Positions 16,637 to 28,395 of a DNA stretch of 64,000 nucleotides are shown one piece after another (the first letter of the stretch is position 1; the number at the start of each line of letters is the position of its first letter). Both the position numbers and the translations under genes were made by a program. Where the stretch lies: contig NZ_FOUI01000014.1 in NCBI RefSeq assembly GCF_900114825.1, positions 20,143-84,142 on the forward strand. The letters run 5' to 3'. Below the pieces are notes generated by a model. The model searched no databases. It saw only the letters and a program-made list of their open reading frames with translations, and was not told where the DNA came from. This stretch comes from Halopseudomonas yangmingensis (GTDB lineage Bacteria; Pseudomonadota; Gammaproteobacteria; Pseudomonadales; Pseudomonadaceae).

Positions 16637-18304
16637 CTAGTCGCGCGGCTCACTCATCAGGCCCTTGACGATCGCCACACAGCCAACCAGCAGCACCAGG
16701 GTAAAGGGCAGCCCGGTAGATACTGCCATTGCCTGCAGAGCGACCAGGCCGCCGCCCAGCAGCAAGGCAATCGCCAACACACCCTCGATGATCACCCAGA
16801 ACACCCGTTGCGGAACCGGGGCATTGACCTTGCCGCCCGCGGTGATGGTGTCAATTACCAGCGACCCTGAATCCGACGACGTAACAAAGAACACCACCAC
16901 CAGCACGATGCCGATAAAAGACGCTATGGCTGTGAGTGGCAACTCACCGAGCATCACGAACAACTGCAGCTCAAGCGCGGCATCGCGCACGGCGGTAAAA
17001 CCGCTGCCGGCAAGCTGGTCAATCGCCGTGCCCCCAAAAGCGCTCATCCACAATACCGATACCAGCGACGGCACCAGCAAGACGGCAATCAGGAATTCAC
17101 GAACCGTACGACCACGGCTGACCCGCGCGATAAACATGCCGACAAAGGGTGACCAGCTGATCCACCAGGCCCAGTAGAAGGCGGTCCAGCCCTGACTGAA
17201 GTTGGCATCCTCACGCCCGATCGGGTTCGACAGTGCCGGCAGGTGTGTCAGGTAGCTGCCGAGGTTGCTGAAAAAGCCGCCCAGTATCGCCAGCGTCGGT
17301 CCCACCAGAATGATGAACAACAGCAGGGCAAAAGCCAGACCCATATTCAGCTGCGATAGCCGCTGCACGCCCTTGTCCAGACCGGCCAGCACCGACAGCA
17401 GCGCAATCGCCGTGATGCCGACAATCAGCAGTACCTTGGTGACATTGCCGGTCGACCAGCCAAACAGATAGCCGAGTCCCGCCGTTGCCTGCTCGGCGCC
17501 GAAGCCAAGGGAGGTCACCAGCCCGAAGATGGTGGCAAATACTGCCAGAATATCGATCACATGCCCGGGCCAGCCCCAGACCCGCTCGCCCAGAATCGGA
17601 TAGAAGATCGAGCGCACGCTTAACGGCAATCCTTTGTTAAAGGAAAACAACGCCAGCGCCAGCGCCACAATCGCGTAGATTGCCCAGGGATGCAGCCCCC
17701 AATGGAATATGGTGGCCGCCATGCCCAGCCGCAGGGCCTGCTCACTATCACCGGCGGCGCCTGCCAAAGGTGCCCAGTCGGTGCGCAGCCCATCCTCGCC
17801 AACCGACACACCAGCATAGGCGGTTGCGTAATGTGACATCGGCTCGGAGACGCCATAAAACATCAGGCCAATGCCCATGCCAGCGGCAAACAGCATGGAA
17901 AACCAGCCCAGGCGGGAGAAGTCCGGCGTAGCGTCCCGCCCACCAATGCGAACCCTGCCCAGTGGCGAAACGATAAGTGCCAGACACAGCACCACAAAAA
18001 TATTCGCAGCACCAATGAAGAACCAAGCCAGATTAGTGGTCAGCCAGCCGCGCATGCTGGTAAACACGGCGGCAGCCTCCGCCTGGAGTGCCAGCGTCAG
18101 TACAACAAAAAGTACGATGCTGAATGCCGAGACCAGAAACACCACGCTGTGTATATCCAGCCGTATGGTAATCCCACCGGAAAAGTTGTCCTGACCCACC
18201 ACATAGTCGGTATCGATCAGGTTGGCTGCCCCTGTCGGCGCAGGAATGCCATCAGCCATCTCGGTGGCCTGCCTGGCATCGGCGGCATCATGCTCGTTTG
18301 CCAT
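16637..18304 (-). CDS. BCCT-family betaine/choline/carnitine transporter
   Basis: Sodium-coupled importer of quaternary ammonium osmolytes, 555 residues from the ATG at 18304 (GGAG 9 bases upstream). An in-frame TTG five codons earlier is not needed. Twelve membrane segments are visible. The BCCT signature is WAWWISWSPFVGMFIARVSR (near 355-375), and an early motif GMGIGLMFYGVSEP is present. The aromatic-rich transport segment points to a glycine-betaine-like substrate, but choline or dimethylsulfoniopropionate cannot be excluded. It converges on the exonuclease gene with a 9-base gap. Confidence 0.92.
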   Translation of the reverse strand: MANEHDAADARQATEMADGIPAPTGAANLIDTDYVVGQDNFSGGITIRLDIHSVVFLVSAFSIVLFVVLTLALQAEAAAVFTSMRGWLTTNLAWFFIGAANIFVVLCLALIVSPLGRVRIGGRDATPDFSRLGWFSMLFAAGMGIGLMFYGVSEPMSHYATAYAGVSVGEDGLRTDWAPLAGAAGDSEQALRLGMAATIFHWGLHPWAIYAIVALALALFSFNKGLPLSVRSIFYPILGERVWGWPGHVIDILAVFATIFGLVTSLGFGAEQATAGLGYLFGWSTGNVTKVLLIVGITAIALLSVLAGLDKGVQRLSQLNMGLAFALLLFIILVGPTLAILGGFFSNLGSYLTHLPALSNPIGREDANFSQGWTAFYWAWWISWSPFVGMFIARVSRGRTVREFLIAVLLVPSLVSVLWMSAFGGTAIDQLAGSGFTAVRDAALELQLFVMLGELPLTAIASFIGIVLVVVFFVTSSDSGSLVIDTITAGGKVNAPVPQRVFWVIIEGVLAIALLLGGGLVALQAMAVSTGLPFTLVLLVGCVAIVKGLMSEPRD

Positions 18305-18516
18305 AGTATTTTGCTCCAATCTTTTATCTTCTGATTGATTTATTCAATGACACCCCAATGATAACCGGCATTCGGCCAGCATGAAACCTTTGGGGCGGTA
18401 ACAATATGAAACAATCAATAGCGCAACTACGAAGCTGCGGCCTGAGATTGCCCGACAACAGTCACTGTCGCCGCGCAAGGAAGGAAGGAGGCTTTGACCC
18501 GGCCACAGCAGAGATG

Positions 18517-18693
18517 TCAGTCTTGGGAGGACTCGAGAATGGCCGCTACATCAGCGGCAGACAGGCTGTACTCGCGCATCAATGTCTGCAACTGTTCGGA
18601 GAATGGCTGGCGTGATGGCTGCTTGCGCTCAAGTGCTGCCAGCTGCTCGGCAAGCTGCCTTTCTATGGCACGAAAATCGGCGGTTTTGCTCAT
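18517..18693 (-). CDS. Small MvaT/H-NS-type N-terminal domain protein
   Basis: A 58-residue coiled-coil protein. Its second half (SEQLQTLMREYSLSAADVAA) resembles the dimerisation region of Pseudomonas MvaT (EEKLRTLMGEYQKSLRDV, from memory). It stops before any AT-hook-like DNA-binding domain, and I see no such domain encoded in-frame after the stop. Start at 18693 is uncertain because the ribosome site is weak; an upstream ATG at 18735 would add 14 residues. It could act like stand-alone oligomerisation domains that modulate H-NS, but this is inference. Confidence 0.5.
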   Translation of the reverse strand: MSKTADFRAIERQLAEQLAALERKQPSRQPFSEQLQTLMREYSLSAADVAAILESSQD

Positions 18694-18811
18694 TGATGAC
18701 AAAAGACCCTGAACTGTCCTGTGGAGTGAGCACAAGGCAATTCTACACCAACCGGTTACCGGCTGTATGCAGCATGCTTACTGCCTGCCCGTCGTAACAC
18801 TGGAGAGCCCC

Positions 18812-19810
18812 ATGGACAGTCACAACTACCCGATGCCGCCACACACTCATGGCAAAGACGGCAAACAACGCAGGATAGGTGTCGAACTGGAGATGAACGG
18901 CCTGTCTCTCGACCGGCTGGCCGAACTGGCAGCGGACTTTCTCGACTGCCGGATAGAACACAGCAGCCGCTACGAGCGGACCCTCGTTGGTGATCCAGCC
19001 GGAGACTGGGTAGTCGAGCTGGACTTTGCGCTGCTCAAGCAGCTTGGTCGTGAACAACGCGACAACAACCAGCTCAGTGATGAGCTGATGAGCTCTGCGG
19101 AGGCTGTACTGGCCTGGTTGTCGGAGGCGCTGGTGCCGCTGGAACTGGTCAGTCCGCCACTGCCGCTGGAGCGCCTGCCCCAGGTCGACCGACTGATTGA
19201 GCGACTGCGTGTGGCCGGTGCCAAGGGCACCGGCGACCAGTTGACCAATGCCTTTGGCATGCAACTCAATCCGGAGGTGGCTGACAGCTCTGCCGCCAGC
19301 CTGCTGGCTCACCTGCAAGCCTTCCTCTGCCTGCATGACTGGCTGCGCCAGCGTTGTGATATCGACCTGACCCGGCGCCTGACCAGCTATGTCGACCCCT
19401 TCCCCGCAGAATACCTGCAACGGGTGCTGGACGACAATTACCAGCCGGACCTGCCAACCCTGATCGACGACTACCTGCAATACAACCCGACCCGCAACCG
19501 GGCGCTCGACATGCTGCCGCTGTTTCGCCACCTTGATGAGCAACGGGTTACACGCGCCATCGACGACTCGCGCATCAAGGCACGTCCGACCTTTCACTAC
19601 CGTCTGCCCGACTGCCGTATCGACCAGCCTGGCTGGGGTGTGCGCGATGCCTGGGAGGACTGGCTGCAGGTCGAACGGCTGGCGGCTGAGCCACAGCGAC
19701 TGGCCGCCTGTCGACGGGCCTGTCTGGAGCATCTGGACGGCGGACTGATGCGACTACTGGATGACTGGCCGGCACAGGTCGAACAGCAGTGGCTGACCGG
19801 GTCAGGCTGA
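18812..19810 (+). CDS. Amidoligase-family enzyme (Amidoligase_2-like)
   Basis: 332 residues, cytoplasmic. The N-terminal RIGVELEMNG (E25, E27) matches the ExE metal/ATP motif of GS-fold COOH-NH2 ligases, and a central NAFGMQLNPE (about 150) fits the same superfamily. Such enzymes are predicted to ligate amines or amino acids to carboxyl groups using ATP. GGAG precedes the ATG at 18812, so an upstream ATG at 18767 is not used. The stop overlaps the start of a class I amidotransferase-fold gene (TGATG), a pairing described for this superfamily by comparative genomics (Iyer and colleagues, from memory). The substrate is unknown. Confidence 0.78.
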   Translation: MDSHNYPMPPHTHGKDGKQRRIGVELEMNGLSLDRLAELAADFLDCRIEHSSRYERTLVGDPAGDWVVELDFALLKQLGREQRDNNQLSDELMSSAEAVLAWLSEALVPLELVSPPLPLERLPQVDRLIERLRVAGAKGTGDQLTNAFGMQLNPEVADSSAASLLAHLQAFLCLHDWLRQRCDIDLTRRLTSYVDPFPAEYLQRVLDDNYQPDLPTLIDDYLQYNPTRNRALDMLPLFRHLDEQRVTRAIDDSRIKARPTFHYRLPDCRIDQPGWGVRDAWEDWLQVERLAAEPQRLAACRRACLEHLDGGLMRLLDDWPAQVEQQWLTGSG

Positions 19811-20487
19811 TGCGTCCGACCATTCTGGTGACCGGACCAGGTCGCGGCGCCCTGGCGCCACGCTGGCTGGTAGCGGCAGCCCTGTACCGCTACGGCGCCC
19901 GGCCCATACAGGTCAGGCCTGGGGATATCTTGGAAACGATCGGCCACCACGGCGTGGTGATTACCGGCGGCCACGACATAGACCCGGTGCTGTATGCCGC
20001 CGAGCCGGAAATACAGCCAAGACATGATCCTGAACGCGACGCACTTGAGGCGGCGATCATCGACCATGCGCTGCAACAGCGCCTGCCACTGCTGGGCATC
20101 TGCCGTGGGGCACAACTGCTGAACGCTCGCTGCGGCGGCAACCTGTTGCAAGAGTTACGCTCGCACCGGCGTATGACCTCGAACCGCTGGACCGTCCTGC
20201 CGCTGAAAACCCTGCTGGTTTCCGAGGGCAGTCGTCTACAGCAATTACTTGAAACCTCGCAAGGACGCATCAACAGCCTGCACAATCAGGCCATCGACCG
20301 GGTTGGCGAGGGACTGCAGGTCAGTGGCCGCGATCTGGACAACATCATCCAGGCGGTTGAGGCAAAGGACCATCCCTTCCTGCTGGGCGTGCAGTGGCAT
20401 CCGGAGTTTCTGCTGCTGCAACGCCGTCAGCGCCGCCTGTTTCAGGCACTGGTGCACAGGGCACGCCAGCAGCAGATGAGCAACTGA
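19810..20487 (+). CDS. Class I glutamine amidotransferase-like (peptidase C26) protein
   Basis: 225 residues with the gamma-glutamyl hydrolase/PuuD-like fold. The nucleophile is Cys98 in LGICRGAQ, the catalytic His/Glu pair is His197/Glu199 in QWHPEF, and the family motif ITGGHDIDP is at 51-59. It could cleave a gamma-glutamyl or similar isopeptide bond, which would make it either the partner that supplies ammonia or the enzyme that reverses the ligase made by the preceding gene. Coupled by a TGATG overlap. Confidence 0.85.
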   Translation: MRPTILVTGPGRGALAPRWLVAAALYRYGARPIQVRPGDILETIGHHGVVITGGHDIDPVLYAAEPEIQPRHDPERDALEAAIIDHALQQRLPLLGICRGAQLLNARCGGNLLQELRSHRRMTSNRWTVLPLKTLLVSEGSRLQQLLETSQGRINSLHNQAIDRVGEGLQVSGRDLDNIIQAVEAKDHPFLLGVQWHPEFLLLQRRQRRLFQALVHRARQQQMSN

Positions 20488-20494
20488 AACCTGT

Positions 20495-20971
20495 CTACTT
20501 CAGTGCCTTGCAGGCATATACCGCTGAGAAGGTAACCAGCCCGACCGCTATTCCGAAATACAGGGTTTCCAGCGAACCGCCAGCCTCCACCGCTTGCTCC
20601 AGAAACAGGATCATCAGAATAACCATGGATACCTGCAGCAGGGTTATCTTCAGATCGTGGAAGCTTTTCACATTCAGCGCACGCAGGAAGGCGCTATCCT
20701 CTACCCGCATCGGCGTAATGAAAATCCGAAACAGGCTGACCGCGATGATCTGAAAGGTGATAGCGATAAACAACAGATCCAGCACTTTCAGCAGACGAAC
20801 CGCAACCAGCTTTCCGCCATCCGGGCCACTTGGTATTTGCTCCACCAGATCCAGCAGCATATGCCCAACCACATTGATGCTCAGCAGATAGAGAATCAGC
20901 GACGAAACCGCCGAGGTCAGCACCGCCACCAGCACCAGATAGCGGCTGCTCTGGAAAAGTTTTTCAATCAT
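20495..20971 (-). CDS. YqhA/UPF0114-family inner-membrane protein
   Basis: 158 residues with three to four membrane segments (about 10-32, 60-85, 110-128, 135-153). The segment between SLFRIFITPM and DLKITLLQVS is typical of the YqhA family (UPF0114), of unknown function. GAGGG ribosome site before the ATG. It converges with the amidotransferase gene (7-base gap). Confidence 0.78.
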   Translation of the reverse strand: MIEKLFQSSRYLVLVAVLTSAVSSLILYLLSINVVGHMLLDLVEQIPSGPDGGKLVAVRLLKVLDLLFIAITFQIIAVSLFRIFITPMRVEDSAFLRALNVKSFHDLKITLLQVSMVILMILFLEQAVEAGGSLETLYFGIAVGLVTFSAVYACKALK

Positions 20972-21031
20972 CTCGTACCCTCGCAGCCAATCAGCGACTA
21001 CCAGCTGAAGACCGCCGACAATGGCGTCAGT

Positions 21032-21928
21032 TCAACGCAGTAGCCGCAGCAAGGCCTCGGCCAGTACTGGTGACATATCGATGGCATTGCTCGGGTGGGC
21101 AATACAATCAGTGCTCCATACCTCGCCGACCCCGGCCGCATGTATCTCCTGCAGCGCATCGCCGGCAAACAGCGCGTGGGTCACCGCCACATCCACCGAG
21201 GCGGCACCGGCCACCAGCAGTTGTTCGCAGGCCCGCGCCAGGGTGCGTCCGGAGCTGGCCACATCATCCATCAGTACTACCTGACGGCCGCTGACATCCA
21301 GCACCGGCAGGCTCACCTCGACCTGCCGATCGCCATGCCGGACCTTGCTGCATATCGCGTAGTCACAGCCGATACGCGCCGCCGCCAGTTCCACCCACTG
21401 TGCCGATTCGGCATCCGGGCCGATCAGCAGCGGCTGCTGGCGGCGCTGACCGATCAGATCCGCCAGGCGCGGCGCACCGGACAAGGCGATGGCGTCCGCC
21501 AGCGGTATCGCCTCACTCAGGTGGCTGATGCGATGCAGGTGCGGATCAACCGTTATCACCCCGTCAAACAGCTCGGCAAGAAACTGTCCGACAATGCGCT
21601 GGCTGACGATTTCTCCGGGATTAAACGCAATATCCTGGCGCATATAGGCCAGATAGGGCGCCACCAGCAGCAGACGCGGGATACCCAGGGACTGGGCATG
21701 CCGGGCGATCAGCAGCAGCTCGACCAGCTTGTCGTTGGGACGGTCCAGCGAGCGGTACAGCACCAGCGTCTCGGGCAGCGGCTGATCCTCAGCCCAGGGC
21801 AGGGTCAGGCGCAGCTCCTGATCGGGGAAGCGGTGACTGCTGACTTCGGCGGCAGGAATCCCGCAGACACTGGCCAGTCGTTCGGCGGCGGCCCGTTCCT
21901 CGGGCAGATACAAGAGTTGTGCGTCCAT
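21032..21928 (-). CDS. Ribose-phosphate pyrophosphokinase-like protein
   Basis: 298 residues, paralogue of PRPP synthetase (not the housekeeping prs, which is longer and shows FADGE). Related motifs are FPDQELRL for the ATP site, YLAYMRQD and VDPHLHR for the catalytic region, and VVLMDDVASSGRTL for the PRPP-type ribose-phosphate loop. The ATG overlaps the TGA of the AMP-phosphorylase-like gene, so the two products should work on connected substrates. It may make or consume a phosphorylated ribose such as ribose 1,5-bisphosphate; this is inference. Confidence 0.82.
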   Translation of the reverse strand: MDAQLLYLPEERAAAERLASVCGIPAAEVSSHRFPDQELRLTLPWAEDQPLPETLVLYRSLDRPNDKLVELLLIARHAQSLGIPRLLLVAPYLAYMRQDIAFNPGEIVSQRIVGQFLAELFDGVITVDPHLHRISHLSEAIPLADAIALSGAPRLADLIGQRRQQPLLIGPDAESAQWVELAAARIGCDYAICSKVRHGDRQVEVSLPVLDVSGRQVVLMDDVASSGRTLARACEQLLVAGAASVDVAVTHALFAGDALQEIHAAGVGEVWSTDCIAHPSNAIDMSPVLAEALLRLLR

Positions 21929-23529
21929 CAAAACTCCACATTAAGGGGACTGAATTCTCCACGCTCACCCAGCGTATAGCCGGAGGCGCGCTCGCAGGCG
22001 GCTCTGGCAAACGCCAGCTCGGTCGGATAGGCGGCGTGCACTCGATACAGCGGCTGTCCGGCAGTCACGTTTTCACCCAGCTTGACCAGCAGATCGACAC
22101 CGCTGCCCTGGGAGCGCGGTGCGCCGGCACTGCGGGCGATGCGCGCCAGTTGCAGGTTGTCGATACCGATCACGCAGCCGGCGGCCGGCGCATGGACCTC
22201 GAAGGCCAGCGCCGCCAGCGGCGGATTTTCCGGGTCAAAATCGCGCATACCCTGGGCTTCAATGATCGCCCGCATGCGCTCCAGCGCACGGCCGGAATCG
22301 AGGATGTCGCGGGCAATGCCAAAACCGTCGCCGCCGCGCACATCGGGATCGAACTCGAGCATGCGCCCGGCCAGACGCAGGGATTTCTGGCGCAGGTCGT
22401 TGGGCGCCTCGGGGTGATTCATCAATACCCGCATCACATCCCGCGCCTCCAGCACCGGACCGATTCCGCTGCCGATCGGCTGGCGGCCATCGGTGATTAC
22501 CACATCGATGGTCAGCCCCATACGCCCGGCAACGAACTCGAACAGCTTGCGCAGGCGCTGTGCCTCGGGCATCGAGCGCACCTTAGCCGAGGGGCCCACC
22601 GGAATATCCAGCAGCAGATGGGTGGAGCCGGCGGCGACCTTCTTCGACAGGATCGAGGCGACCATCTGCCCCGGCGAGTCGATCGACAGCGGGCGCTCCA
22701 CCGAGATCAGCACATCATCCGCCGGCGACAGGTCACTGGTACCGCCCCAGGCCAGACAGCCACGATGTCGGTGGACGATTTCGGTGAGCTGCTCGAAGGG
22801 CATTTCGACCTGTGCCAGCACCTCCATGGTGTCGGCGGTGCCGGCTGGCGAGGTGATGGCCCGCGACGAGGTCTTCGGGCAGAGCATGCCGTGCGCCGCG
22901 ACAATCGGCACCACCAGCATCGAGGTACGGTTACCGGGAATCCCGCCGATACAGTGCTTGTCGACCACCGGGTGTTCCTGCCAGTCCAGCCGCCGACCGA
23001 CCCGGCTCATGGCATCACTGAGGAAGAACACCTCCTCGCGATCGAGTTCGCCCTGGTTGCAGGCCACCACAAAGGCGGTCAGTTCGATCTTCGAGTAACG
23101 GTGCTCGGCAATGTCCTGGACTATCCCGGCAAAGTCCGCACGACTCAGGCGCTCGCCGGCAATCTTGCGGTGCAAGGCCGGAATCGAGGTGGCCGGTTCG
23201 GCCGGCGAGACGCTGACCGGGTGTCCCTCTTCAGCCCCCAGCTGGGCAAAGGCATCCTCGGACAACCCCAGCTGGTTGCACTCGACAATCCGCGGATCAT
23301 CCACCACGTTGAGGCTGGCCAGAATGCGCCGGCCATTGGCGCGCACCTCGACCTTGGCCAGTGCCTGGAAGCCCTCGGCGCGGTAGATGGCACAGTCACG
23401 GTGCAGGTAGGCGACGTTTTCGCGGTAGGTGTCTATGCCAACCCGGCACAGCCGCAGCTGGTTGTTGCTGTCGGCGCCAGTTGCATTGGCAGGGGATTTT
23501 TTCATCGGGCAGATCTCGCTGTCTTCCAT
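21928..23529 (-). CDS. AMP phosphorylase/thymidine phosphorylase-family protein
   Basis: 533 residues, of the type related to archaeal AMP phosphorylase (DeoA family). The conserved region includes [33 protein letters not shown] and [17 protein letters not shown], all diagnostic of the nucleoside/nucleotide phosphorylase superfamily. Length and the N-terminal 80-residue extension favour the AMP phosphorylase branch over classic 440-residue thymidine phosphorylase. The archaeal enzyme converts NMP and phosphate to base and ribose 1,5-bisphosphate. Start may be 23529 or 23505. Confidence 0.82.
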   Translation of the reverse strand: MEDSEICPMKKSPANATGADSNNQLRLCRVGIDTYRENVAYLHRDCAIYRAEGFQALAKVEVRANGRRILASLNVVDDPRIVECNQLGLSEDAFAQLGAEEGHPVSVSPAEPATSIPALHRKIAGERLSRADFAGIVQDIAEHRYSKIELTAFVVACNQGELDREEVFFLSDAMSRVGRRLDWQEHPVVDKHCIGGIPGNRTSMLVVPIVAAHGMLCPKTSSRAITSPAGTADTMEVLAQVEMPFEQLTEIVHRHRGCLAWGGTSDLSPADDVLISVERPLSIDSPGQMVASILSKKVAAGSTHLLLDIPVGPSAKVRSMPEAQRLRKLFEFVAGRMGLTIDVVITDGRQPIGSGIGPVLEARDVMRVLMNHPEAPNDLRQKSLRLAGRMLEFDPDVRGGDGFGIARDILDSGRALERMRAIIEAQGMRDFDPENPPLAALAFEVHAPAAGCVIGIDNLQLARIARSAGAPRSQGSGVDLLVKLGENVTAGQPLYRVHAAYPTELAFARAACERASGYTLGERGEFSPLNVEF

Positions 23530-23601
23530 CCATTGACTCTACCCCCACGGGTAACCACAACACCAGCCCTGCCGCCAGCCCGGCGACAGGGCGGGTGCAC
23601 C

Positions 23602-26484
<2,883 letters not shown>

Positions 26485-26589
26485 GGGTATTCACCTGCAC
26501 GCATGGATAAGTACAAAGGCCCCGTGCATGACGGGGCCTGAGAAAACACCAGCGTCAGCCGACGCTGGCAGTGCTGGCCGGACGCTGGC

Positions 26590-26970
26590 TCAGAGCGAGG
26601 CGCCGTAACCGTCGGCGTCCAGCAGCTTGTCCAGTTCGGCGCTGTCGGCGGGCTGGATACGGAAGAACCAGGCAGCACCGTAGGGGTCGCCATTGACGGT
26701 TTCCGGGGCATCCACCAGCACCTCGTTGATCGCCACCACCTCGCCGCTGAGCGGAGCGTAGATGTCCGAGGCGGCCTTGACCGACTCGACCACCGCACAC
26801 TCTTCACCAGCCTTCAGCTGGCGACCGACCTCCGGCAACTCGACAAACACCACATCGCCGAGCAGGTCCTGGGCGTGATCGGTAATGCCGACGGTGACAG
26901 TGCCATCGGCCTCGACGCGCACCCACTCGTGGCTGGAGGCATAACGCAGATCGGCGGGAATGTTGCTCAT
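26590..26970 (-). CDS. gcvH: Glycine cleavage system H protein
   Basis: Lipoyl carrier that shuttles the aminomethyl group between P, T and L proteins. 126 residues, the usual length. The lipoylated residue is Lys65 in [13 protein letters not shown] ribosome site. It lies 31 bases downstream of gcvT. Confidence 0.97.
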   Translation of the reverse strand: MSNIPADLRYASSHEWVRVEADGTVTVGITDHAQDLLGDVVFVELPEVGRQLKAGEECAVVESVKAASDIYAPLSGEVVAINEVLVDAPETVNGDPYGAAWFFRIQPADSAELDKLLDADGYGASL

Positions 26971-27001
26971 GGAAGAATCCTCGACAGGGACAATAAAATG
27001 A

Positions 27002-28087
27002 TTATTCGAACACGGCCTTGCCGTGACGCACGAAACCGGGCTTGATCACCCGCACATCCAGCAGCTTGCCGCGAATATCGACCTGGGCCTGCTCGGCGGT
27101 GGCCGCCGGCACCCGGGCCAGGGCAATCGAGCAGCCAAGGGTCGGTGAGAAGCTGCCGCTGGTAATTTCACCTTCGCCAACACCTGGCACCAGCACCTTC
27201 TGGTGACCACGCAGCACCGCACGCTCGGTCAATACCAGCCCGACCAGCTTCGGCTGGTCGCCGGCGGCACGTTGCGCCTCAAGCGCCTTGCGCCCGATAA
27301 AGTCACGGCTGTCCGGCTCCCAGGCAATGGTCCAGCCCATATTGGCCGCCAGCGGCGAGACAGTTTCGTCCATATCCGAGCCATACAGGTTCATGCCCGC
27401 CTCGAGCCGCAGGGTATCCCGCGCACCCAGCCCGCAGGGCTTGCAGCCCTCGGCCAGCAGGGTGTTCCACAGCTCGGCAATCTCGCCGGCCGGCAGCATG
27501 ATTTCCAGGCCGTCTTCCCCGGTGTAGCCGGTACGGGCAATAAACCAGTCGCCCTCCGGCAGCCCTTGGAACACCTTGAGGTCATTGATCAGCGCGGCAC
27601 GCCGGTCGCTGACCACCGAGGCCACCACCTCACGGGCGCGCGGCCCCTGTACCGCCAGCATGGCCAGATCCAGACGCGGTTCAACGCGCACAGCATAACC
27701 TTCAGCCTGACGAGTCATCCACTGGATGTCCTTGTCGCGGGTGCCGGCATTCACCACCAGCCGGTAGCCGTCGGCGGTCAGGTAGACAATCAGGTCATCG
27801 ATCACCCCGCCCTGCTCGTTGAGCATGGCGCTGTACAGGGCCTTGCCGACCAGTTTCAGGCGCTCGACATCGTTCGCCAGCAGGTGTCGCAGAAAGGCTG
27901 TAGCCTCGCTGCCGGTGACATCCACCACGCACATGTGCGACACATCGAACATGCCCAGGTCACGGCGCACCAAATGGTGCTCCTCGACCTGCGACCCGTA
28001 GTGCAGCGGCATGTCCCAGCCACCGAAGTCGACTATCTTGGCCGCAGCAGCCAGATGGCAATCATAGAGGGGGGTACGCAGGCCCAT
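27002..28087 (-). CDS. gcvT: Aminomethyltransferase, T protein of glycine cleavage
   Basis: Transfers the methylene group to tetrahydrofolate and releases ammonia. 361 residues from ATG 28087 (GAAGGAAG just upstream); an in-frame start five codons earlier has no ribosome site. Conserved motifs include [12 protein letters not shown] at the N-terminus and [12 protein letters not shown] in the middle. First gene of gcvT-H-P. I see no glycine riboswitch-like pair in the 300 bases upstream, which instead hold a palindromic repeat. Confidence 0.96.
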   Translation of the reverse strand: MGLRTPLYDCHLAAAAKIVDFGGWDMPLHYGSQVEEHHLVRRDLGMFDVSHMCVVDVTGSEATAFLRHLLANDVERLKLVGKALYSAMLNEQGGVIDDLIVYLTADGYRLVVNAGTRDKDIQWMTRQAEGYAVRVEPRLDLAMLAVQGPRAREVVASVVSDRRAALINDLKVFQGLPEGDWFIARTGYTGEDGLEIMLPAGEIAELWNTLLAEGCKPCGLGARDTLRLEAGMNLYGSDMDETVSPLAANMGWTIAWEPDSRDFIGRKALEAQRAAGDQPKLVGLVLTERAVLRGHQKVLVPGVGEGEITSGSFSPTLGCSIALARVPAATAEQAQVDIRGKLLDVRVIKPGFVRHGKAVFE

Positions 28088-28253
28088 GGCGCCTTCCTTC
28101 AATCACGGATCAGGTTGGACACGGATGACGGCATGCAGCCACCCGACGGAAAGGGCGAATTGTAGCCAGATTGTTCGGCGCTGTCTCGGCCTGTGGATGA
28201 CGGCTGGTCGGTTGACGGGGTGGGGGACTTCGGACCAAATAATTACAGTGCAC

Positions 28254-28363
28254 GCGCAATCCCCGGCAAGCGGTTCCGGACACGCCGTAAACCCATCCCT
28301 GGGGGCTCGCCGCTAGCCATCCCTGGCTATCGACGGTCCAGAACCGCTTGCCGGGGATTGCGC
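28254..28363. repeat. Structured palindromic repeat, copy 1
   Basis: Intergenic element between gcvT and the iron permease gene. Outer arms 28254-28276 and 28341-28363 are a 23-base perfect inverted repeat. Inside lies a 62-base core (28278-28339) with two small hairpins, each with a TCCC loop (stems CCCA/TGGG and TAGCCA/TGGCTA). The core is 49 of 62 identical to a second copy at 43867-43928 on the other strand, whose hairpins and outer arms are kept by compensating changes. It has no open reading frame and resembles REP/MITE-like intergenic repeats of Gammaproteobacteria. Confidence 0.88.
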
Positions 28364-28395
28364 TTTCCGGCTCACTGCAATTAGTTAGTGTTTCC

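Noticed and set aside
28088..28253. Possible glycine riboswitch before gcvT
   Set aside because: No tandem aptamer-like conserved core seen; the only structured element is the palindromic repeat at 28254-28363.
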